Of a stretch of 45,126 nt of DNA, positions 6,821 through 14,848 are shown piece by piece. The notes beneath the pieces were generated by a model that saw nothing but the letters and a program-made list of their open reading frames with translations, made no database searches and was not told the DNA's origin. The position numbers and the translations under genes are program-made. Source of the DNA: Prevotella sp. (GTDB lineage Bacteria; Bacteroidota; Bacteroidia; Bacteroidales; Bacteroidaceae); contig JAEEXN010000014.1 in NCBI GenBank assembly GCA_016291595.1, positions 1-45,126 on the forward strand, written 5' to 3'. Every line of letters begins with the position of its first letter. Position 1 is the stretch's first letter.

Positions 6821-9421
6821 ATGGAATCTAGAAAAACATATTCTTACGATGAGGCTTTTGCCGCCTCACTGCAGTATTTTGGCGGTGACGAGCTGGCTGC
6901 TCGCGTGTGGTTGAACAAATATGCCATGAAAGATTCGTTCGGCAACATCTACGAGTGCTCGCCGGAACAGATGCACTGGCGTATTGCCAACGAGATTGCG
7001 CGTGTGGAGCAGAAGTATCCGAACCCGCTGCCGGCCCAGGAGATTTTCAATCTGTTGGACCACTTCAAATATATTGTTCCCGCAGGCAGCCCGATGACAG
7101 GAATCGGCAATGACTATCAGGTGGCTTCGCTCTCGAACTGCTTCGTGATCGGCCTTGATGGCGATGCCGACTCGTATGGTGCCATCCTGCGCATCGACGA
7201 GGAGCAGGTGCAGCTGATGAAGCGCCGCGGTGGTGTGGGTCACGACCTGAGTCATATCCGTCCGAAAGGCTCGCCCGTAAACAACTCGGCACTCACCTCG
7301 ACAGGACTGGTGCCGTTTATGGAGCGTTATAGTAATAGTACGCGCGAGGTGGCACAAGACGGTCGGCGCGGAGCGCTGATGCTGAGTGTGAGCATCAAGC
7401 ATCCCGACTCGGAGGCATTCATCGACGCAAAGATGACCGAGGGCAAGGTGACGGGTGCCAACGTGAGCGTGAAGATTGACGACGAGTTCATGCGCGCCGC
7501 CATCGAAGACAAACCTTACGTGCAGCAGTTCCCGATCAGCGGAGAGCCCGAGAAGTCGGGAGAAACAGAAATTTTTGTGAAGAAAGAGATCTCTGCCCGC
7601 AAACTGTGGGAGAAGATTGTGCACAATGCATGGAAGAGTGCCGAGCCGGGTGTGCTGTTCTGGGACACCATCCTGCGCGAGAGCATCCCCGACTGCTACG
7701 CCGATCTGGGCTTCCGCACGGTGAGCACCAACCCATGTGGCGAGATTCCGCTTTGTCCTTACGACTCATGCCGCCTGCTCTGCATCAACCTCTACTCGTA
7801 TGTGGTGAATCCGTTTACGAAGGATGCGTATTTCGACTATGAGCTGTTCCGCAAGCATGTGGCCATGGCTCAGCGCCTGATGGACGATATCGTGGACCTG
7901 GAGCTGGAGAAGATTGACCAGATTATGGACAAGGTGAATGACGACCCGCAGAACCCGGAAGTGAAGGGTGCGGAGTATCACCTGTGGGAGAAGATCAAGA
8001 AAAAGAGTGGTATGGGACGCCGCACGGGTGTGGGCATCACAGCCGAAGGCGATATGATTGCCGCTATGGGACTTCGTTACGGCACTCAGGAGGCTACCGA
8101 ATTCTCGGTGAACGTTCACCGCACATTGGCTTTGTCGGCTTACGGCTCATCGGTGGTGATGGCCAAGGAGCGCGGCGCCTTCGAGGTGTATGACGCCAAG
8201 CGCGAGGCCGCCAATCCGTTTGTGCTCCGACTGAAGGATGCCGATCCCAAACTGTATGAGGAAATGGTGAAGTACGGCCGCCGCAATATTGCCTGTCTGA
8301 CTATTGCTCCGACGGGCACCACCTCGCTGATGACTCAGACCACCAGCGGTATCGAGCCGGTATTCATGCCTGTGTATAAGCGCCGTCGTAAGGTGAACCC
8401 CGGTGATACCGACGTGCATGTGGACTTTGTGGATGAGGTGGGCGACTCGTTCGAGGAATATATCGTTTACCATCCGAAATTCATTGAGTGGATGCGCGTG
8501 AACAGTCTGGATACCACAAAACGCTATACCCAGGAGGAGATTGACGGGCTGGTGGCACGCTCACCTTATTATAAGGCTACGGCAAACGATGTCGACTGGC
8601 TGATGAAGGTGAAGATGCAGGGAGCTATCCAGAAATGGGTAGACCACTCTATCAGCGTTACCGTGAACCTGCCGAACGATGTGGACGAGGCGCTTGTGAA
8701 CCGTCTGTACGTGGAGGCATGGAAGTCGGGATGCAAGGGATGTACCATCTATCGCGACGGCAGCCGTTCGGGCGTGATGATCTCCGTCTCGAAAAAAGAG
8801 AAGAAAAAGGAGAACAACGAGGGCAACGAGATGCCTACATCGGTGGAGACTCCTCCATGCAAGCATCCGGAGGTTACCGAGGTGCGCCCACAGGTGCTCG
8901 AGTGCGACGTGGTCCGCTTCCAGAACAACAAGGAGAAATGGGTGGCATTTGTAGGATTGCTGAATGGTTATCCGTATGAGATTTTCACCGGTCTGCAAGA
9001 CGACGAGGAAGGCATCATGCTGCCCAAGTCGGTAACGAAGGGAAAGATTATCAAACAGATGAATCCTGACGGCAGCAAGCGCTACGACTTCCAGTTTGAG
9101 AACAAGCGCGGATACAAGACCACCGTTGAGGGACTGAGTGAGAAATTCAATCCGGAGTACTGGAACTATGCGAAACTGATTTCGGGCGTGCTGCGTTATC
9201 GGATGCCGATTGAGCATGTCATCAAGCTGGTGAGCTCGTTGCAGCTGAAGAGTGAGAGCATTAACACCTGGAAGAACGGTGTGGAGCGTGCCCTGAAGAA
9301 ATATATCACCGACGGAACTGAGGCCAAGGGGCAGAAATGTCCTGTGTGCGGTCATGAGACACTGGTGTATCAGGAGGGCTGCCTCATCTGCAAGAACTGC
9401 GGGGCAAGCAGGTGTGGTTAA
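6821..9421 (+). CDS. nrdJ: Class II (adenosylcobalamin-dependent) ribonucleotide reductase
   Basis: NrdJ reduces ribonucleotides to deoxyribonucleotides with a thiyl radical generated from adenosylcobalamin, independently of oxygen. The 866-residue protein shows the finger-loop motif STNPCGEIPL near residue 305 (Asn, Cys and Glu of the active site). It also has the specificity region around NCFVIGLDGDADSYG, the barrel segments LTIAPTGTTSLM, and a C-terminal zinc finger with two CxxC pairs (CPVCG and CKNCG) followed by SRCG. The reducing cysteines of class II enzymes sit in such tails. No ATP-cone is visible at the N-terminus. It has its own strong promoter and is followed by a heptad-repeat tract and folB. 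A BtuB-like receptor 5.4 kb away could supply the cofactor. Confidence 0.93.
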   Translation: MESRKTYSYDEAFAASLQYFGGDELAARVWLNKYAMKDSFGNIYECSPEQMHWRIANEIARVEQKYPNPLPAQEIFNLLDHFKYIVPAGSPMTGIGNDYQVASLSNCFVIGLDGDADSYGAILRIDEEQVQLMKRRGGVGHDLSHIRPKGSPVNNSALTSTGLVPFMERYSNSTREVAQDGRRGALMLSVSIKHPDSEAFIDAKMTEGKVTGANVSVKIDDEFMRAAIEDKPYVQQFPISGEPEKSGETEIFVKKEISARKLWEKIVHNAWKSAEPGVLFWDTILRESIPDCYADLGFRTVSTNPCGEIPLCPYDSCRLLCINLYSYVVNPFTKDAYFDYELFRKHVAMAQRLMDDIVDLELEKIDQIMDKVNDDPQNPEVKGAEYHLWEKIKKKSGMGRRTGVGITAEGDMIAAMGLRYGTQEATEFSVNVHRTLALSAYGSSVVMAKERGAFEVYDAKREAANPFVLRLKDADPKLYEEMVKYGRRNIACLTIAPTGTTSLMTQTTSGIEPVFMPVYKRRRKVNPGDTDVHVDFVDEVGDSFEEYIVYHPKFIEWMRVNSLDTTKRYTQEEIDGLVARSPYYKATANDVDWLMKVKMQGAIQKWVDHSISVTVNLPNDVDEALVNRLYVEAWKSGCKGCTIYRDGSRSGVMISVSKKEKKKENNEGNEMPTSVETPPCKHPEVTEVRPQVLECDVVRFQNNKEKWVAFVGLLNGYPYEIFTGLQDDEEGIMLPKSVTKGKIIKQMNPDGSKRYDFQFENKRGYKTTVEGLSEKFNPEYWNYAKLISGVLRYRMPIEHVIKLVSSLQLKSESINTWKNGVERALKKYITDGTEAKGQKCPVCGHETLVYQEGCLICKNCGASRCG

Positions 9422-9484
9422 TGCATAATTCATAATTCATAATGCATAATATATAATGTATAATGCATAATTCATAATTGGCAA
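9422..9484. repeat. Heptad tandem repeat between nrdJ and folB
   Basis: Nine 7 bp units of the TTCATAA/TGCATAA type start right after the nrdJ stop and run into the folB start codon. The units stay in register. Confidence 0.8.
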
Positions 9485-9865
9485 TTGACGGTTAAAAGTT
9501 CATATATCACATTGCGCAACTTGCGGTTTCATGCCCGACATGGCGTGATGCCGCAAGAACGGCTTACAGGAGGTGACTTCGTCGTGACCGTTCGGGTGGG
9601 GTATGACATTACCAAAGCCATGCGGACGGACGAGGTCGGCGACACGTTGAACTATGCCGTGTTGTATGAGATTGTCAAGGGTGAGATGATGCAGCCGTCG
9701 TGTCTGCTGGAGCATGTGGCAGGAAGGATAGGGGAGAGCATCTTCAGACAGCTGCCTGAAGTGACATCGGTAGATATCGAGCTGTCCAAGGTGAACCCAC
9801 CGATGGGAGCCGACTGCGACGGAGCTGTTATTGAGTTGCATCTGACAAACGAAAAAACTGTATAA
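9485..9865 (+). CDS. folB: Dihydroneopterin aldolase
   Basis: FolB cleaves 7,8-dihydroneopterin to 6-hydroxymethyl-dihydropterin and glycolaldehyde in folate synthesis; it is a cytosolic multimer. At 126 residues it has family length. The conserved start LRNLRFHARHGVMPQER includes the HGV core, followed by D-T-LNYAVLYEIV and the catalytic Lys in ELSKVNPPMG. No in-frame ATG precedes the conserved region, so a TTG at 9485 is the best start. That codon lies at the edge of the heptad tract, and an in-frame stop within the tract (9461-9463) bars extension upstream. It is probably read through from nrdJ, since I see no promoter in between. Confidence 0.88.
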   Translation: MTVKSSYITLRNLRFHARHGVMPQERLTGGDFVVTVRVGYDITKAMRTDEVGDTLNYAVLYEIVKGEMMQPSCLLEHVAGRIGESIFRQLPEVTSVDIELSKVNPPMGADCDGAVIELHLTNEKTV

Positions 9866-9941
9866 AAGATTCGAGTTTTGTAAATAATGCTTTATTTTTG
9901 CATAAAATAAGTTGCATCTCGGAATAAAAAAGAACGTTCTT

Positions 9942-9972
9942 TTTGATATTCACTCGATTTGCATTATTTTTG
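9942..9972 (+). promoter_or_regulatory. Promoter for the amidase-MCE operon
   Basis: TTTG (9942-9945), 19 bp, TATTTTTG (9965-9972). Transcription should begin near 9979, which rules out the upstream ATG at 9912 and supports the start at 9990. Confidence 0.85.
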
Positions 9973-9989
9973 CAGGCGAAAAACTGGTT

Positions 9990-11315
9990 ATGGGCAAGAG
10001 AGTCATTTTCATAGCGCTGATGTTCGTATCGTTGGCAACCATGGCTGCGGGTGCCAACAAGCGTTTTACGCTCGTTATCGATGCCGGTCATGGCGGCAGG
10101 GATGCCGGCTGCGTGGGCGCGATATCGAAAGAGAAGAATCTGACGTTGAAGATGGCGCTGGCCTTCGGAAAGTTTGTGGAGCGCAATTGCCCTGACGTGA
10201 AGGTCATCTATACGCGCAAGACCGACGTGTTTCTCGAGTTGTGGCAACGTGCCGAGATTGCCAACAAGAACAAGGCCGACCTCTTCCTGTCGATTCATAT
10301 CAATGCGCTGCCAGGCAAGAAGATTTCTCACGGAGTGCAGACTTACACGCTTGGCAGGGGACGCGTGAGCGGCAGTAACAAGGGTATCAGTGAGAACCTT
10401 GACGTGGCCAAGCGCGAGAATGCCGTTATCGTGATGGAGAAAGACTACAAGCAGCATTACGCCGGTTTTGACCCCAATTCGCCTGAGAGCAACATCATGT
10501 TCGAGTTTATTCAGGACACCTATCGCGAGCGCAGCGTCGAGCTGGCTAAGTTGATGCAGCGCCATGTGTGTGCTGCAACAGGACGACAGAATGGTGGTGC
10601 ACATCAGGATAATCTGGCAGTGTTGAGGCTCACGTCGATGCCGGGTTGCCTGCTGGAACTTGGCTTTATCTCGACACCTGACGAGGAGCGGTTTATGAAT
10701 TCCGCCGATGCTCCCGACAAATATGCGAGGGGAATTTACAACGCATTTGTTGCTTACAAGAAGAAATTCTTCGGAGGAGCAGCCGTCCCTTTCGAGGAAA
10801 CGACCGAACAGAAGGTAACCATTCCGTCGGTCGTACCCGAGGAGTACAAGGAAAAGGCAGCGGAACAAAAGGCGGAGACCAAACCGGCAAAACCGCAAAA
10901 AATGGCGGAACTGCCCAAAGCACAAAAGCAGGAGGAACAGCCAAAAGAGACTCCCGTGCCGGCAACAGCTCAGGAGGAAGCAACAACGGTAAAGGAAAAT
11001 CCAAGTCAGCCGGAAAGCAATAATGCCAAGAATACGGACGGCGTGCCCATCTTCAAAGTGCAGATAGTGGCCAGTTCAAAGCTACTAAAGGCCGGCAGTC
11101 CACAGTTTAAGGGACTGACCGATGTGGACAACTACCAGGAGGGTGGCATGTATAAGTATACGGTAGGTGCCTCTGCCAACTACCAGGAGATATATCAGTT
11201 GCGGAAAAGTGTGGCCGACAAGTTCCCGGAGGCATTCGTCATCGCCTTCAAGAACGGTGCTAAAATAGATGTGCGTGAGGGAATCAAGGAGTATCGCGCC
11301 AATAGGAATAAGTAA
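9990..11315 (+). CDS. N-acetylmuramoyl-L-alanine amidase with C-terminal SPOR domain
   Basis: This periplasmic zinc amidase cuts the bond between MurNAc and the stem peptide, typically at division sites. The start at 9990 gives 441 residues with a signal peptide (hydrophobic about 5-18). The Amidase_3 domain spans about 25-265, with zinc ligands in VIDAGHGG (His34), a Glu in the EKNLTLK segment and His in LFLSIHINA, plus the catalytic Glu in CLLELGFIS. A Pro/Lys/Gln/Glu-rich linker follows (about 275-355). The C-terminus from VPIFKVQIVASS to the end is a SPOR-like peptidoglycan-binding domain. The MCE gene follows after 12 bp, so the two form an operon. AmiC-type function is likely. Confidence 0.9.
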   Translation: MGKRVIFIALMFVSLATMAAGANKRFTLVIDAGHGGRDAGCVGAISKEKNLTLKMALAFGKFVERNCPDVKVIYTRKTDVFLELWQRAEIANKNKADLFLSIHINALPGKKISHGVQTYTLGRGRVSGSNKGISENLDVAKRENAVIVMEKDYKQHYAGFDPNSPESNIMFEFIQDTYRERSVELAKLMQRHVCAATGRQNGGAHQDNLAVLRLTSMPGCLLELGFISTPDEERFMNSADAPDKYARGIYNAFVAYKKKFFGGAAVPFEETTEQKVTIPSVVPEEYKEKAAEQKAETKPAKPQKMAELPKAQKQEEQPKETPVPATAQEEATTVKENPSQPESNNAKNTDGVPIFKVQIVASSKLLKAGSPQFKGLTDVDNYQEGGMYKYTVGASANYQEIYQLRKSVADKFPEAFVIAFKNGAKIDVREGIKEYRANRNK

Positions 11316-11327
11316 AAAAGACAAATT

Positions 11328-12230
11328 ATGAAGGTCTCTAAGGAAATCAAAATAGCTCTCGTTGCCATTCTGGCTATCGTATTATTGTATTTCGGAATGA
11401 ATTTTCTGAAAGGGATGAGCCTGTTCACATCGAACAACCGTTATTTCATTGCTTTCAAGGATGTGACCGGGTTGGCCTCTTCCAGTCCTATCTATGCCAA
11501 TGGCTACCGTGTGGGTGTGGTGAAGAAGGTGAACTACGACTACAAGAATCCTGATGCCGACATCAAGGTGGAGGTGGATATCGACCCGGAACTGCAACTG
11601 CCTAAAGGTAGCTCGGCCGAGATTGTGAGCGACATGTTGGGAAATGTGCAGGTGAACCTGATTGTCAAAAGCGATGGTACAGGCCACCTGAAGCCTGGTG
11701 ACGTGATTCCCGGTGACACGAACAGTGGTGCCATGGGACAGCTGAAGAACATGATTCCCGCAGTAGAGAAAATCCTGCCCAAACTCGACTCCATAGCAAG
11801 CAGCCTGAGTGAGTTGCTGGCTGACCCAGCCATTGCCAATTCGTTGCATCATGTGGAGAAGGTTTCGGGTAACCTGATTACTACCTCCGGCGAGCTGACC
11901 CGACTGGTGACACAGATGAACAAACAGATGCCTGGTCTCTTGACCAAGGCCGACGGCGTACTGGACAATGCCTCTAAACTGACCAATAATCTGAGCGATC
12001 TGAATGTGGCTGCTACGATGGCCCGCGTGGATGCAACACTCGATAACGTGAAACAGCTGACGGCACAACTGAACAGCAGTCAGGGGTCATTGGGACTGCT
12101 GATGCGTGACCCACAATTGTATAATAATTTGAATACGACAATGCGTGACGTCGATTCTCTTTTGGTCAACCTGAAGGCTCACCCCAAGCGCTATGTTCAT
12201 TTCTCTGTTTTTGGTAAAAAAGATAAGTAA
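11328..12230 (+). CDS. MCE/MlaD-family lipid transport protein
   Basis: The 300-residue protein has one N-terminal membrane anchor (about residues 8-27) followed by an MCE domain (about 36-115), with the characteristic SSPIYANGYRVGVV turn and LPKGSSAEIVSDMLGNVQVNL. A long helical C-terminal part (about 135-290) probably forms the tube or needle seen in MCE assemblies. MlaD proteins are the periplasmic substrate-binding subunits of ABC systems moving phospholipids between the membranes. The ATPase and permease partners (MlaE, MlaF) are not next to it. It sits directly behind the cell-wall amidase, an envelope context. Which lipid and direction cannot be told. Confidence 0.88.
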   Translation: MKVSKEIKIALVAILAIVLLYFGMNFLKGMSLFTSNNRYFIAFKDVTGLASSSPIYANGYRVGVVKKVNYDYKNPDADIKVEVDIDPELQLPKGSSAEIVSDMLGNVQVNLIVKSDGTGHLKPGDVIPGDTNSGAMGQLKNMIPAVEKILPKLDSIASSLSELLADPAIANSLHHVEKVSGNLITTSGELTRLVTQMNKQMPGLLTKADGVLDNASKLTNNLSDLNVAATMARVDATLDNVKQLTAQLNSSQGSLGLLMRDPQLYNNLNTTMRDVDSLLVNLKAHPKRYVHFSVFGKKDK

Positions 12231-12247
12231 ATTAGATTTTGTCTAAA

Positions 12248-12474
12248 TTAAACATTTACTGAAAATTACTTGAGAGGGAATGGCGTAAAGTGCTTATATT
12301 AGCTACTTTCCGATGTGTTGAAGCTGCTTATAGAAAGAGCCGGGGAGAAATAGTGTGTTTATTGTAAACGTCGTAAAATCAGTAACTTCTAATTTTGCAA
12401 ATACGGAAAGCAGTATTTTTTATCGAATAGTTCATAAAGTCCGGTTGACAAGCACTTTACGAGTAAATGTTTAA
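12248..12474. repeat. Interrupted 25 bp inverted repeat upstream of dnaA
   Basis: The right arm is one block (12450-12474). Its complement is split on the left into TTAAACATTTACT (12248-12260) and CGTAAAGTGCTT (12284-12295) with 23 extra bases between. All 25 paired positions match. The gap 12231-12597 holds no gene and no DnaA box of the TTATNCACA type. Confidence 0.65.
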
Positions 12475-12493
12475 AAAATAATAAATCGCACGA

Positions 12494-12525
12494 TTTGCAT
12501 TTTTCAAAAAAGTTTGCGAAATTTG
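12494..12525 (+). promoter_or_regulatory. Promoter for dnaA
   Basis: TTTG (12494-12497), 20 bp, GAAATTTG (12518-12525), one mismatch to TAnnTTTG. It gives a leader of about 65 bases. Confidence 0.6.
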
Positions 12526-12597
12526 CACTCGAATACAAAAACCTATGAGCTTTTTTAAGTAAAGCTTACTAATTTAAATAAGGTAAAGTTACGGTAA

Positions 12598-14004
12598 ATG
12601 AATAGTAATCCTAGAGCTCTCTGGGAGCAAAGCCTTACGCTCATTAAAGGCAATGTGACAGAGCAGCAGTTCAACACCTGGTTCAAGCCCATCGTCCTTG
12701 AGTCTTTCGACGAAAAGACTCAGACGTTGCTGGTGCAGGTTCCAAGTCCGTTTGTATACGAGTACTTGGAAGAGAACTTTGTTGACCTGCTGGGCAAGGT
12801 GCTTTCATATACCTTTGGCAAGGGAGTCAAGCTCACTTATCGTATTGTGACCGATAAGTCGAACGACCTGGTACAGGATATTCCGTCGGAGCCTGCGGCT
12901 CATATTGACAATCGTCCTAGAACGCATGCCAACGTGTCGCCGACAACGCTCGATGCTGCCAAACCGCAACCCATCGACTCGCAGCTGAATCCTCATCTCA
13001 CCTTCTCCAACTTCATCGAAGGTGATAGCAACAAACTGCCACGTAGTGTCGGTCTGTCTATTGCCGAGCATCCCAGCAAGACATCCTTCAATCCGATGTT
13101 CATTTTCGGACCTTCGGGTTGTGGTAAGACACACCTGATCAATGCAATTGGTGTGCGTACAAAGGAGTTGTATCCCGAGAAGCGCGTGCTCTATGTCAGC
13201 GCACGGTTGTTCCAGGTACAGTACACCAGTGCTGTGCTGCACAATACCACCAACGACTTCATCAATTTCTATCAGACTATCGACGTGCTGATTGTCGATG
13301 ATGTGCAGGAGTGGATGACTGCAGAGAAAACCCAACTGGCTTTCTTCCATATCTTTAATCACCTCTTTAAGAATGGTAAGCGTATCATTTTGGCAAGCGA
13401 CCGTCCTCCCGTCGACCTGAAAGGAATGCCCGACCGCCTGCTTACCCGTTTCTCTTGTGGTCTGATTGCCGAGCTTGAGAAGCCTAACGTACAGTTGTGC
13501 ATCGATATTCTGGAAAGCAAGATCAAGCGCGACGGTCTGAAGATTCCATCTGATGTGATTCGTTTTATTGCAGAGACTGCTAATGGAAGTGTTCGTGACT
13601 TGGAGGGTGTAATCAACTCGCTGATGGCTTATTCGGTAGTGTATAATTGCAATATCGATATGCGACTGGCCGAGCGTGTTATCAAGCGTGCCGTGAAGGT
13701 TGATGACCATCCGCTGACCATCGATGATATTCTCGAAACCGTCTGCAATCATTTCAATGTGTCGTCAGCTGCAGTGGCAGGGCGCAGCCGCAAACACGAG
13801 TATGTTGAGGCCCGTCAGGTGTCTATGTACTTGGCTCAGAAATACACTAAGATGCCATCGGCTCGCATTGGAAAATTGGTTGGAGGACGCGACCACTCGA
13901 CGGTCATTCACAGTTGTAATCAGGTGGAGCAGCGTATGCGCATCGACGCTCATTTCCACGATGAGATTGCCAGCATCGAAAACTCTTTCAAACTGAAGAA
14001 GTAA
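12598..14004 (+). CDS. dnaA: Chromosomal replication initiator DnaA
   Basis: DnaA is the AAA+ ATPase that opens the replication origin. The 468-residue protein shows all four regions. Domain I (about 1-90) starts LWEQSLTLIKGNVTEQQFNTWF. A short linker follows. The AAA+ core (about 130-345) has Walker A GPSGCGKTH near residue 171, Walker B VLIVDDVQ, and sensor segments ILASDRPP and RFSCGL. The C-terminal DNA-binding domain carries the family signature GGRDHSTVIHS near 429-439. The ATG at 12598 matches the conserved N-terminus. A peptidase gene starts one base after its stop. No DnaA-box cluster is visible next to it, so this spot is not supported as the origin. Confidence 0.97.
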   Translation: MNSNPRALWEQSLTLIKGNVTEQQFNTWFKPIVLESFDEKTQTLLVQVPSPFVYEYLEENFVDLLGKVLSYTFGKGVKLTYRIVTDKSNDLVQDIPSEPAAHIDNRPRTHANVSPTTLDAAKPQPIDSQLNPHLTFSNFIEGDSNKLPRSVGLSIAEHPSKTSFNPMFIFGPSGCGKTHLINAIGVRTKELYPEKRVLYVSARLFQVQYTSAVLHNTTNDFINFYQTIDVLIVDDVQEWMTAEKTQLAFFHIFNHLFKNGKRIILASDRPPVDLKGMPDRLLTRFSCGLIAELEKPNVQLCIDILESKIKRDGLKIPSDVIRFIAETANGSVRDLEGVINSLMAYSVVYNCNIDMRLAERVIKRAVKVDDHPLTIDDILETVCNHFNVSSAAVAGRSRKHEYVEARQVSMYLAQKYTKMPSARIGKLVGGRDHSTVIHSCNQVEQRMRIDAHFHDEIASIENSFKLKK

Positions 14005-14005
14005 A

Positions 14006-14662
14006 GTGTTTTCAACCATTTCATACTTGTTTTCTCTTCTTGTTCTGTTAGTTGTGTCGCTCGGCGCTTCAGCCCAACCTGTCAGTTGTACCGACGGATT
14101 GTCCTTGCTGCGCGAGGGCGATTTGCTTTTTTGTGTCTCTGCTGATGACAACAATATTACCCGGGTGACGCAAGGACTTCATGGAGCCCGGATTGACCAT
14201 GTAGGCATTGTGCATTTCCGTTCCGACTCGCTGCTGGTGCTCGAAGCGGTCCATCAGGGAGTGGTGCTTACGCCCATCGACAGTTTCCTCAAGCGGCGCG
14301 ACTCGCTTGTTTTTGCCTCGCGTCTGCGCGACACCACCAGCGTGCATCGTTCCGTAGCACGTGCCTTGCGCTATCTGGGCTGTCCCTACGACTTCTTTTT
14401 CATGCCCGACGACAGCGCCATGTATTGCAGCGAGTTGGTGCAAAAGAACTATCTCGATGCACAGGGCAATCCCATTTTTCCACCGATTCCTATGTCGTTT
14501 CACGACGAGTCGGGCGTGATAACCCCTTACTGGCGTGACTATTATGGCCGCCACGGACTGGCTGTGCCAGAAGGTACTCCCGGCAGTAATCCAGGTCAGC
14601 TCTCGCGCAGCTCGCTCTTAGAGATTGTTTTTGACTTCCGTCTGCCTGTTATTGCTGAATAG
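14006..14662 (+). CDS. YiiX-like permuted papain-fold cysteine peptidase, exported
   Basis: The 218-residue protein starts with a hydrophobic export segment (about residues 5-23, ending GASAQ). It then shows LREGDLLFC, His in ARIDHVGIVHF, and Cys in MYCSELVQ. This order, with His before Cys, is that of the circularly permuted NlpC/P60-like family typified by YiiX/YaeF. Family members are thought to act on lipids or peptides in the envelope; the substrate is unknown. The best start is a GTG one base after the dnaA stop, so translation is probably coupled to dnaA. That is an odd partner for an envelope enzyme. A strong bidirectional terminator follows at 14729. Confidence 0.85.
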   Translation: MFSTISYLFSLLVLLVVSLGASAQPVSCTDGLSLLREGDLLFCVSADDNNITRVTQGLHGARIDHVGIVHFRSDSLLVLEAVHQGVVLTPIDSFLKRRDSLVFASRLRDTTSVHRSVARALRYLGCPYDFFFMPDDSAMYCSELVQKNYLDAQGNPIFPPIPMSFHDESGVITPYWRDYYGRHGLAVPEGTPGSNPGQLSRSSLLEIVFDFRLPVIAE

Positions 14663-14728
14663 CCCAGCCCGTGGTTGCATTTCATAATAACTTCTGACAA
14701 GATTTTTCTTCTCCCGTCAATCAATATT

Positions 14729-14776
14729 TAACTCCACGCTTTACGATTGAGAATTTGAGCGTAAAGCGTGGAGTTA
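14729..14776. terminator. Bidirectional terminator between convergent genes
   Basis: A perfect 17 bp stem (TAACTCCACGCTTTACG with its complement) and a 14-base loop lie between the peptidase gene (+) and the BtuB-like gene (-). Confidence 0.85.
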
Positions 14777-14848
14777 TTCTTAAGGAATAAATAATGTATT
14801 TTCAAAGCCTGCCTTCTGCTTTGTAATGCCTTTATTTAGATAGGCTTG

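Noticed and set aside
9912..9989. Upstream start for the amidase
   Set aside because: It lies before the promoter and would put residues ahead of a normal signal peptide.
12231..12597. Replication origin next to dnaA
   Set aside because: No cluster of TTATNCACA-type DnaA boxes is visible; only an AT-rich gap with an inverted repeat.
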